Of a stretch of 64,000 nucleotides of DNA, positions 28,388 through 40,288 are shown in pieces. How positions within the stretch are numbered: the stretch's first letter is position 1; each line of letters starts with the position of its first letter. The stretch comes from Symsagittifera roscoffensis (Eukaryota; Xenacoelomorpha; Acoela; Convolutidae): NCBI RefSeq assembly GCF_963678635.1, contig NC_087062.1:89753845-89817844 (forward strand), given 5' to 3'. Made by a program: the position numbers and the translations under genes. Below the pieces are notes generated by a model. That model searched no databases, was not told the origin of the DNA, and saw only the letters and a program-made list of their open reading frames with translations.

Positions 28388-30603
28388 CACAATCAGGTAC
28401 TAGTGGTGGATGTTTGTTTTTCGTATTTAGTCAAACCAAAAGAGAGCGTGGTCATGCATCGACATCATGTGCTCAAGCAAATATGTGGACTTCTACGCAT
28501 TCCCATTCGCAATGCGCCCTTCGGGCGCAAATGCCAATGCTCAACTAATTTTGCCAGGTGAAAAAAAATTTTTACAGAAAAATTCTGATAAATTTTAATT
28601 TAATATATCACCAAAAAACGCAAAGAATTCAAAGTGTGAAACAATCAAGTTTTTGCTATTACCGAGCATGCAGTGAGACTGATTTCGGCAAAAGTAAAAG
28701 AGAAAATGAAGGAAATGGAAAGAAAAAAACTGTTCAAAATAAGAACGCAACATCAAAAACTTATTGATATCCGCTAATGTCATAATTCCGATCAGGCTGA
28801 TTTCAGATTTTAAGCGTAGATTTTACGGTTACGGCTGCTATCTCTACAGGTCCCAGAGGGACCGAGTGAGCATCCTACCTCGATCCAGGATAACGGATAG
28901 TTGTTTTAAATTTTTCACAAAATATTTTTTCACTAATGCTTGTTTTCAATTCCTCATGAGAAGCTGTATAAATTTTAAAAAATTGATTTTTTTAATCAAT
29001 GCTTCCAAGAACAACTGATGTTAGGCGGTTACAAATGCGGTTGGTGAAAACTAGTTAGGGATAATGATGAGAAAAATTGTAAGTTTTCAAATGAATTTAA
29101 AAACTGTTTTTTTCTTTTTTTCTTTTGTAAATCGGGAGAAATGAATCAGTTTTTTTTAAGTTTTCCTCGCACCACCCACTGTTCCTAAGAAATGAAGATT
29201 CCTGTTCTAGCCGTTTATAACACTTTGGCAGAAAAAACATCAATATGATGTAAAATGTTTTAAAAAAGAGAAAAAGTTAAAAATTATGTTTTTTTTTTAA
29301 AAAACCAAAAAATTGTAATTTTCAAAATTGAAAAAAAGTAAAAAATAATTGCATATTACAATTCACCGTACCCAACTTAGTGGGTATAGCATTTTAAATT
29401 ACCAAAAAATGTTGAAAATTGTAGATTTTATGAAGTTTTCATTTTGGCTATTTTTCCTTGTCGCCTCCACTTAAGGCACCTTTGAGCCAACTTGAGAAAC
29501 TGGAACCTAAACAAGCTATACAGATAGTCTGAATGAGCCATTTTCAGCGTGATAACACGCCTGGAAGAAAAAAAAACTCCAGAAAATAAAGAAAATTTTG
29601 AACTTTAACCTTTTTTCTTCTTCAAATGGCGATACTTAGAATAATTTTTCAGCTGAAAAGTTCAAAAAAAATCAAAAAATTCAAATTTTGAAAAAATTTT
29701 AAAAAAATCTCATCAGTCTGTTTATTGGAGTCTTCGAGGTTTTGGGAGATCTTATCTGGCGGCTAACAACAAAATGATCAATTATTATAAAAATTTGAGA
29801 AAGGTCAAAAAAACATGTTTTTTCGATTTTTTTGACAGAATTCCGAAAGCAATATCTTGGCTAAAAACAAAAATTAGGGCCTAAAATTAGTACAAACAGT
29901 ACTCCCACATAAAGTACATTAGGTTGGAAACAAAAAATTGACTCTGACTCAAAAATCGTTTTTCAAGTTTATTTCTGAACAAAAAATTGTAAAAAAATCA
30001 AAAATTAAAAAATTTTTTGAAAAAAACGATTGTTTTGAAAAAGTGCCAATTTTTAGCTGAAACTTTTTGTTTTAGCTAAGAAAGCCAGAGCAATGTTCTT
30101 TAAGCTCAAATAATTTAATTAAGCAAATTATTTTCAAGTTTTTTCGTTAAAGGCTTTTATTTTGAAACAGTATTCAAAAATGGGTAAAAAAAAGTCAAAA
30201 AAATTAATTTTCTCAGATTGAAAAACCTCCACTGCCATGATGATTAGTTCGTTCGATAGGACTGCTGAGATCAATTTAGACGTTCTTTCATAAGTATATC
30301 AAAATTTTGATTTATTTTTGAGAATTAAGCAATATAAAAACTTTTCCCAAATTGGGCAAAAAGCCCAAATTAGCCCAAACACCTGTTAAAAATTGTTGGG
30401 TCAAAAAGTCACAAAAGGAAACCCCTATTCGTTTGACATTTTAGGGCCGCATGCAAAAAATTAGACCAATCTAACCTGACAATTTCGAGAATCGACTTTT
30501 TTGCAAAATTTCTCTATAGTCCATTTGAGGGATATTACTTGTACCGGTGGGGGCCCCTACCCCACCTCAAAAAATTTTGTAATGCTGGAACGCGGCCACC
30601 TAG
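28388..30603. repeat. Array unit U1 (2216 bp)
   Basis: Hairpins: GCGCCC-TTC-GGGCGC at 28514-28528, GGTCCC-AGA-GGGACC at 28849-28863, and terminal GGTGGGG/CCCCACC at 30546-30566. Interior is A/T-rich with runs of A and T. Confidence 0.88.
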
Positions 30604-32811
30604 CACCCTCAAGGTCACGTGTGTGATTTTTGTTTTTGGTATTTTCTGAAAACAAAAGAGAGCGTGGTCATGCATCTACATCATGTGCCCAAGCAAATAA
30701 GTGGACTTCTACGCATTCCCATTCGCAAGGCGCCCTTCGGGCGCAAATGCCAAGGCTCAATTAATTTTGCCAGGTGAAAATGTTTTAAAGAAAAATTCTG
30801 ACGAATTTTAACTTAAACTACCACCAAAAAACGAAAAGTTTTCAAAGTGTGAAACAATCAAGTTTTTGGTAATACCGGGCATGCAGAGAGACTGATTTGG
30901 GCAAAAATAAAATGGAAAATGAAGGAAATGGAAAGAAAAAAATTGTTCAAAATAAGAACGCATTATCAAAAATTATTTGATCTCCGCTAATGTCATAATT
31001 CCGATCAGGCTGATTTCAGATTTTAAGCGTAGGGTTTACAGTTACGGCTGCTCTCTCTACAGGTCCCAGAGGGACCGAGTGAGCATCCTACCTCGATCCA
31101 GGATAACGGATAGTTGTTTTAAGTTTTTCACAATTTTTTTCTACACTAATGCTTGTTTTCACTTCCTCATGAGAAGCTGTATAATTTTTTAGAAAAAATG
31201 ATTTTAATAATCAATGCTTCCAAGAACAACTGATGTTAGGCGGTTACAAATGAGGTTGGTGAAAAGTAGTAAGGGATAATGATGAGAAAAATAGCAAGTT
31301 TTCAAATGAATTTAAAAACAGTTTTTTTCTTTATTTCTTTTGTAAATCGGGAGAAACGAATCAGTTTTTTTAAAGTTTTCCTGGCACCACCCACTGTTAT
31401 TAAATAATGAAGATTCATGTTCTAGCCGTTAATAACAATTTGGCAGAAAAAACATCAATATGATGTAAAATGTTTTAAAAAAGAGAAAAATTTAAAAATT
31501 ATGTTTTTTTTAGAAAAAAAAATTGTAATTTTCAAAATTGAAAAAAAGTGAAAATTAATTGCCTATTACGATTCAGCGTGCCCAATTTAGTGGGTCTAGC
31601 ATTTTAAATTACCAAAAAACGTTGAAAATTGTAGATTTTATGAAGTTTTCATTTTGGCTATTTTTCCTTGTCGCCTCCACTTAAGGCACCTTTGAGCCAA
31701 CTTGAGAAACTGAAACCTAAACAAGCTACACAGATAGTCTGAATGAGCCATTTTCAGCTTGATAACACGCCAAGAAGAAAAAAAACTGTAGAAAAGAATG
31801 AAAACTTTGAACTTTAACCTTTTTTCTTCTTCAAATGGCGTTACTTAGAATAATTTTTCAGGTGAAAAGTTGAAAAAAAATCAAAAAATTCAAACTTTGA
31901 AAAAATTTTAAAAAAATCTCATCAGTCTGTTTATTGGAGTCTTCGAGATTTTGGGAGACCTTATCTGGTGGCTAACAACAAGTGGATCACTTATTTTAAA
32001 ATTTCGAGAAAGGTCAAAAAAACATGTTTTTTCGATTTTTTTGACAGAATTCCGAAAGCAATATCTTGGCTTAAAACAAAAATGAGGGCCTAAAATTAGT
32101 ACAAACAGTACTCCCACATAAAGTACATTAGGTTGGAAACAAAAAATTGACTCTGACTCAAAAATCGTTTTTAAACTTTATTTCTGAACAAAAAATTGTA
32201 AAAAAATCAAAAATTTAAATTTTTTTTGAAAAAAATGATTGTTTTGAAAAAGTGCCAATTTTTAGCTGAAAATTTTCATTTTAGCTAAGAAAGCCAGAGC
32301 AATGCCCTTTAAGTTCTAATAAATTAATAAACCAAATTGTTTTCAAGTTTTTTCGTCAAAGGTTTTTATTTTGAAAAAGTATTCAAAAATGGGTAAAAAA
32401 AAGTCAAAAAAATCAATTTTCTCCGATTCAAAAACCTCCACTACCATGATGATTAGTGCGTTAGATAGGACTGCTGAGATCAATTTAGACGTTCTTTCAT
32501 AAGTATATCAAAATTTTTACTTATTTTTGAGAATTAGGCAAAATAAAAACTTTTCCCAAATTGGGCAAAAAGCCCAAATTAGCCCAAACACCTGTTAAAA
32601 ATTGTTGGGTCAAAAAATCACAAAAGGAAACCCCTATTCGTTTGACATTTTAGGGCCGCATGCAAAAAATTAGACCAATCTAACCTGACAATTTCGAGAA
32701 TCAACTTTTTTGTCAAGATTCTCTAAAGACCAATTTAGGGAGATTACTTGTACCGGTGGGGGCCCTACCCCACCTAAAAAATTTTTGAAATGTTGGAACG
32801 CGGCCACCTAG
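30604..32811. repeat. Array unit U2 (2208 bp)
   Basis: Close copy of U1. Hairpins at 30730-30744, 31062-31076 and 32755-32774 (terminal stem as U1, loop one base shorter). Confidence 0.88.
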
Positions 32812-35315
32812 AGGTTACTCTTTCGCCCCACCCACCCGACCTAAGCCTTTACCCACCCACCTGATCAGTCAGGTCGCTTCCACGTCGTCTTTTTAAATTT
32901 GATTCATTCCGTAGCTGGAATCGATTAATGGTATTGCCTAAGAAATAAAAGATTGACAGACACGACTGTTTGATAGAGACTTTTTCGGATCTTTTTTTCT
33001 AATACATTTTCAAAATTATATCCTGGAAATAATTATGCGCCTTCATCACATATGTCATCGAAGCAAATAGAGTATCGTGTTCGTTCCATAAATGTATCCC
33101 AGTATCCACAATGCTAAGAAGCAGGAAAACTAAAATACCTTTCTATTAAATTTGAGATTCAATGTCTCTTGAAGGAAAAGAAAACGCTCTCCTAGGGTGC
33201 AAGTTTTCCGCAAAAACTGTATAAGCTGAAACATAACAGCACAACATATCGGCTGCTCTCTATTTCTCTGCTCTTTATTCGAGGTCCCGGATGCCCCTAC
33301 CTGGGACCACAAGGGTCCCAGGGCGCATCCTATAAGGATTAAAGCATCAAACGTACAATCATGAAATGAGAAATTGTAATCACTTATTACAATTTTTCAT
33401 ATTTCATTTTGCTCAGCAATCAATAAACTGTTGTATTTTTAACTTGAAGAGCCTCTTATATTATCAAACAAAATTTTTCGATAAAAATTACATTTTTTTT
33501 TAGTTTTTCAAACAAAATTTTCAAATTTGAAACAAAAGAAAACCCTGCATTTCTTTGCAGTAACTAAGTCAATGCACTGTAGCTACACTAGTGAATGTAA
33601 AACATAGTTAAAAAAACGGACAACTGAATCTGGTTTTTTAAATTTAATTTTTTTTTGTTTGGCTTTTAAATAGGATCACGTCAATTAATAATTGAAATTG
33701 AGCAAACAAGAATATAACACTCGCAATTTTTGTTCAAAATTGACTAGAAAAACGATCAAACCACTCTATATTGCCTATGGCAAGCTCAAAACATCCATCA
33801 AAAACCACTTTTGTTCACTTTTAAAATTGAATTATTTTTCGACCAAAAAAAGTTAGAGATGAAATTGAAAAAAAACGAAAATTTACCTAATTTGAAAAAA
33901 TTGGTGTCAAATTGCCTTATCCATAGAAACATTTTCTATGAACCTATTCAGAAAGGTTTTTGTTGAGCAATGCCGAAAAAAATACCCCTTTTGAGAAAAA
34001 TTCAAAAAACACATTTTTGGTTAACTCAAAAAAGTGGAAAAAGTGGGAAAAGGGGTCTTCAAAATGAAACCATCCAAAAGTGGCATTAACTAACTGCCAT
34101 TTTTTTGTGAATTCAGACCCGCATGCAAAAAATTACGAAGATCCTACGTGAAGTTTTTGAGAACAGATTAGTTTCTCCGGAATTTTGGTAGTACTAATTT
34201 CATTACTGTACTTATAATTAAAGTCAAATCAAAAAGTCGTAAAAACTACAATTTTTAATCAATTTTGACAAATAAATGATCAAAACCCACTAAATTGGCT
34301 ATAGCAAGTTCGAATCTACCATCAGAAACCATTTTTTCCCATTTCTGAAAATTTTCATTTTTTAAAAAATAAATGTTGAGTCACAAACGGGAAAAATCAT
34401 ACTTTTTCAAAAATTCAAAAAAAATTGATCTATTTAAACTCATTCATCAGGCAACACGTTAGGAACCTGTTCAGAATGGTTTCCATGATCAAAGCAGCAA
34501 AAGTCACCCATTTTGAGAAAAGTCGAAAAAACACCTTTTTAGTTAACTCAAAAAAGTGGAAAAAGTGGAGAAAGGGGTCTTCAAAACGAAACCATCCAAA
34601 AGTGGCAATTACTAACTGCCATTTTTTTGTGAATTCAGACCCGCATGCAAAAATTTACGAAAATCCTACGTGAAGTTTTTGAGAACAGATTAGTTTCTCG
34701 GGAATTTTGGTAGTACTATTTTTATTACTATAATTATAATTAAAGTCAAAACTAAAAGTCGTAAAAACTACAATTTTTAATCAATTTCGACAAATTAATG
34801 ATCAAAACGCACTAAATTGCCTATGGCAAGTTCGAATGTACCATCAGAAACCATTTTTTCCCATTTTGAAAATTTTCATTTTTTTGAAATTAAATGTTGA
34901 GTCACAAACGGGAAAAAACAATTTTTTTCAAAAAGTCAAAAAAAATTGTTCCATTTAAACTTATCCATTAGGCCACACGTTGGGAACCTGTTCAGAATGG
35001 TTTTCATGATCATAGCAGCAAAATTTACCCATTTTGAGAAAAGTCGAAAAAACACCTTTTTAGTTAACTCAAAAAAGTGGAAAAAGTGGGAAAAAGGGTC
35101 TTCAAAATGAAACCATCCAAAAGTGGCATTAACAAACTGCCCTTATTTTCTAAATTCAGACCCGCATGCAAAAAATTAGGAAATTCTGACGTGCGGTTTT
35201 CCAGAAGTCGATAGTTTCTAGAAAAATGTACCACTGTAAAAAATTTTCTACCTTTTGACCGGGAGGGGCCCCTACCCCTCCCTAATTGCTTTTTGTGCTA
35301 CACGCGACCATCTAG
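32812..35315. repeat. Array unit U3 (2504 bp)
   Basis: Starts with a C-rich segment (TTTCGCCCCACCCACCCGAC). Extended hairpin at 33289-33330 around GGGACC-ACAAG-GGTCCC. Three subrepeats of about 520 bp are marked by GCATGC at 34121, 34643 and 35164. Terminal hairpin 35261-35282 with stem GGGAGGGG/CCCCTCCC. Confidence 0.9.
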
Positions 35316-37785
35316 CCGGTCAGGTCTGCGTCCCACCCGCCCTCCGTGACTAATCTTGCTTCCGAGAAAAGTTTTTTGTTTCACCTTTACCCCATCTCAG
35401 GTCAGTTACTCTTGAAAAAAGTCCTACTTGAAACGCTCGCATTCACTTTGCCCCCTACGGGCGCAATGGTGAAGCCCATTTTTTCTTCTCACTGAACTTC
35501 TTCTCTGAACAGTTCACATAAAACATTACTATGGTTTTATCTGAAATTTGCCGTGTCCAGCTGCGACTCCGACTTTTTTCACGTCACTGGTGTTCCAACA
35601 ACAGGACCACATGAGATTCCCATTCAGATACTGTCTCAACTTTGAAAATACTGATTTGATTTTTTTTGCCATTTTTCGCAAAATAAACTAATTACTTCAT
35701 TCGAATTAAAAAAAATCCGAAAAACACCTAAAGATAGCAAGACATTATTGTGACTGTCGTCTATATCTGTTCTCTTTGTTGGAGGTCAATGATGCTCCCT
35801 AAGTGGGACCACAAGGGTCCCAGGGAGCATCAGTAAAGGCTTTGAATAGTATGCCATTTTCGATTAAGACAAAATCTTTGGCCAATTGTGTTTTTTTCAC
35901 AGTCCCTTATCCACTGCAAATGTAAAGACTAATTTTAGTTTGAAGTTTTAAAAAATTAAAATAGCCTTTTCATTTGTGATGACTCGTATCACTCATAAAT
36001 CAATGGAAGACTCTGACTAACCTTCTCAAGCATAATAATACATACAAAAAACGATTCTGGTTATTTCAGACTGCTTTTTTTGTTGAATTTCAGATAGATT
36101 TTGAAAACTCTTTCTTCAAATTGTATGTCTGCCGAAAAAGAACAAAAATTACAAACTGAAACCATTTTGGTTAAATCAAGGCTCTTCACCCACCAAACTC
36201 AAAATTGCGAAGCTGAAACGAACAATCGGCAGCCCATTTTATAAGTTTCGTTTTATTTTTTCAAAACATGTGTCATATACTTTCAAAAGCAATTTATTAA
36301 AGTTTCATTTTTTACCAGAAAAGTAAGTCCGAAAAAAAAAACAGATTTTTAAATACTGTCAAAAAATAAAGTGGCAACTAGTTTTACCAATGGAATCATA
36401 GTATATGATTAAGTTCAAAATAGTTTTCATTACCATTGACTAGACGCTTACTCAATTCGAGAAATGTCGTTAATAACTTTTTTGGAAACATAAAAAACGG
36501 ATAATGGAAAAGTTTTCCTCTAACTTATAGAAAAGAATTTTATGAGAAAAACCATTACTAATATCACGTGTAAATTACGAGAGTAGATTCAGGCCACATG
36601 CAAAATTTCAGCAGAAGCACTCAAGCAATTTTGAGAACGAAACAATTGTTCCAGAAATTGACAAAGTAGTATATACACCAATTTTACCATATATCGTCAA
36701 ACTAAAAAGATCGCAAAAACTACAAATTTTATCCAATTTTGACTTTTAAATACTCTATACCGACTAAATTGACTATGGTAAGCTCGAATCAACCATCAAA
36801 AACAAGTTTTAGTCGTTCTGAATTTTTTAAGTTTTTTTCCATCAAAAAATTGAGTCAGAAATGGGAAAAAGGTTTTTTTTTCAGAAAAACGGAAAAAATT
36901 GTTCAAAATCAACTAAAAATCTAAGCCACATTTTTTTAACCTGCTCAGAATGGTTCTGGTGACCGAAGTCGTAGAAAGTACCCAATTCGAGGAAATTCGA
37001 AAAAACTCTTTTTTCAGCACTTTGAAAAAGTGGAAAAATGTAAAAAATAGTCTTCAAACAAATAGGATGAAAAAGTGATCAGTAAAAGCATCGATGCCGT
37101 GTCAAATGAGGATCGCATGCCAATTTTTGAAACAATCCAACGGGTTTTTTTTAAGAACGAAACCATTTTTTGACAATTTTAGTAGTAGTATTTACACTAA
37201 TTAGTACCATATATGGTCAAAATTCAAAAATACAAAAAACTACAATTTTTATCCAATTTTGACCTTCAAATACTCTATACCCACTAAATTGACTATAGGG
37301 AGCTCGAATCAACCATCAGAAACCACTTTTAATCACTTTCAAAATTTTTTATTTTTTAAATAAAAATGTTGAGTCAGAAATAGGAAAAAACAATTTTTTT
37401 CAAAAAGTCAAAAAAAGTTGTCTCAATTGAATAAACTCACTAAGCCACACTCTATGAACCTGTTCAGAATGGTTTTCATGACCAAAGCCGTAAAAAGTAC
37501 CCAATTTGAGAAACTTCGAAAAATCACCTTTTAGTTAACTCAAAAAAGTGGAAAAATTGGGTAAAATGGGCTTCAAACCGATAGGATCGAAAAGTGACCT
37601 TTATAAGATATGATTGCCGTGTCAAATTAGGGCCGCATGCAAAAAATTAGAAAAATTCAACGAAACGTTTTTGAGAACTCGACAAATTTGGTCGTTTTGT
37701 TAAAGGTTAAATTTTAGAAATTTTTTGTCCGGAAGGGGCCCCTTCCCCTTCCTAAATGCTTTTTATGCTACACGCGACCATCTAG
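35316..37785. repeat. Array unit U4 (2470 bp)
   Basis: Starts CCGGTCAGGTCTGCGTCCC. Hairpin at 35790-35832 with outer stem TGATGCTCCCT/AGGGAGCATCA (11 pairs) and inner GGGACC/GGTCCC. Subrepeats of about 520 bp again. Terminal hairpin 37731-37752, stem GGAAGGGG/CCCCTTCC. Confidence 0.9.
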
Positions 37786-40288
37786 AGGAAATTGTTTCGC
37801 CCCACCCACCCGACCTAAGCCTTTACCCACCCACCTGATCAGTCAGTGCGCCTTCACGTCTTCTTTTGAAAATTGATTCATTCCGTAGCTGGAATTGATT
37901 AATGGTTTTCCCTAATACATGAAATTTTGACAGACAGATATCCAACTATTTGATAGAGCATTTTTCGAATCACTTCTTCAAATAGATTTTCAAAAAAAGC
38001 CTAAAAAAATCATGCGCTTTTATTACATATGTCATCGAAGCAAAAAGAGTACCGTGTTGGTTCCATAAATGGCTCCCAGTACCCACAATGCTAAGATGCA
38101 GGAAAAATACCTTTCTATTAAATTTGAGATACAATGTCTCATGAAGGAAATGGAAACGCTATCCTAGGGTGCAGGTTTTCTGAAAAAATGGTATCAGCTG
38201 AAACATAACAGCACAACATAGCGGCTGCTCTCTATTTCTCTGCTCTTTATTCGAGGTCATGGATGCCCCTACCTGGGACCACAAGGGTCCCAGGGCGCAT
38301 CCTATAGGGATTAAAGCATCAAACGTACAATCATGAAATGAGAAATTCTAATCACTTATTACAATGTTCCATATTTCATTTTGCTCAGCAATCAGTAAAC
38401 TGTTGTATTTTTAACTTGAAGAGCCTATTATATTATCAAACAAAATTTTTCGATGAAAATTACCTATTCTTTTAGTTTTTCAAACAATATTTTACAATTT
38501 GAAACAAAAAGAAACCTTGCAATTCTTTGCAGTAACTAAGTCAGTGCACTGTAGCTACACTAGTGAATGTAAAACATAGTTAAAAAAACGGACAACTGAA
38601 TCTGGTTTTTTAAATTTAATGTTTTTTTGTTCGGCTTTTAAATAGGATCACGTCAATTAATAATTGAAATTGAGCAAAGACAAGAATATAACACTCGCAA
38701 TTTTTGTTCAATATTGACTAGAAAAATGATCAAACCACTCTATATTGCCTATGGCAAGCTCAAAACATCCATCAAAAACCACTTTTGTTCACTTTTAAAA
38801 TTGAATTATTTTTCGATCAAAAAAAGTTAGAGATGAAATTGAAAAAAAAACGAAAATTTACTTAATTTGAAAAAATTGGTGTCAAACTGCCTTATCCATA
38901 GAAACACTTTCTATGAACCTATTCAGAAAGGTTTTGTTGAGCAATGCCGAAAAAATTACCCCTTTTGAGAAAAATTCAAAAAACACATTTTTGGTTAACT
39001 CAAAAAAGTGGAAAAAGTGGGAAAAGCGGTCTTCAAAACGAAACCATCCAAAAGTTGCATTAACTAACTGCCATTATTTTTAAAATTCAGACCCGCATGC
39101 AAAAAATAACGAAAATCCTACGGGAACTTTGAGAACAGATTAGTTTCTCCGGAATTTTGGTAGTACTGTTTTTATTACTATAATTATAATTAAAGTCAAA
39201 TCTAAAAGTCGTAAAAACTACAATTTTTAATCAATTTTGACAAATAAATGATCAAAACCCACTAAATTGGCTATGGCAAGTTCGAATATACCATCAGAAA
39301 CCATTTTTTCCCACTTTTGAAATTTTTAATTTTTTTGAAAATTTATGTTGAGTCACAAACGGGAAAAACCATATTTTTTCAAAATGTCAAAAACAGTTGT
39401 TCCATTTAAACTAATTCATCAGGCCACACGTTAGGAACCTGTTCAGAATGGTTTCCATGATTAAAGCAGCAAAAGTCACTCATTTTGAGAAAAGTCGAAA
39501 AAACACCTTTTTAGTTAACGCAAAAAAGTGGAAAAAGTGGAGAAAGGTGTCTTCAAAACGAAACCATCCAAAAGTGGCATTAACTAACTGCCATTTTTTT
39601 GTAAATTCAGACCCGCATGCAAAAATTTACGAAAATCCTACGTGAAGTTTATGAGAACAGATTAGTTTCTCGGGAATTTTGGTAGTACTATTTTTATTAC
39701 TATAATAATAATTAAAGTCAAAACTAAAAGTGGTAAAAACTACAATTTTTAATCAATTTTGACAAATTAATGATCAAAACCCACTAAATTGGCTATGGCA
39801 AGTTCGAATGTACCATCAGAAACCATTTTTTCCCATATTTGAAAATTTTCATTTTTTTGAAATTAAATGTTGAGTCACAAACGGGAAAAAACAAATTTTT
39901 TCAAAAAGTCAAAAAAAAATATTCCATTTAAACTAATTCATCAGGCTACACGTTAAGAACCTGTTCAGAATGGTTTTCATGATCAAAGCAGCAAAAGTCA
40001 CCCATTTTGAGAAAAGTCGAAAAAACACCTTTTTAGTTAACTCAAAAAAGTGGAAAAAGTGGGAAAAGGGGTCTTCAAAATGAAACCATCCAAAAATGGC
40101 ATTAACAAACTGCCATTATTTTCCAAATTCAGACCCGCATGCAAAAAATTAGGAAATTCTGACGTGCGGTTTAGCAGAACTCGATAGTTACTAGGAAAAT
40201 TTACCACTGTAAAAAATTTATTGCCTTTTGACCGGAAGGGGCCCCTACCCCTTCCTAATCGCTTTTTGTGCTACACGCGACCATCTAG
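37786..40288. repeat. Array unit U5 (2503 bp), copy of U3
   Basis: Aligned to U3 at an offset of about 4973. Hairpin 38261-38302. Its terminal hairpin (40234-40255) has the U4-type stem GGAAGGGG/CCCCTTCC with the U3-type loop CCCCTA, a mosaic that points to exchange between units or to stepwise compensatory change. Confidence 0.9.
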
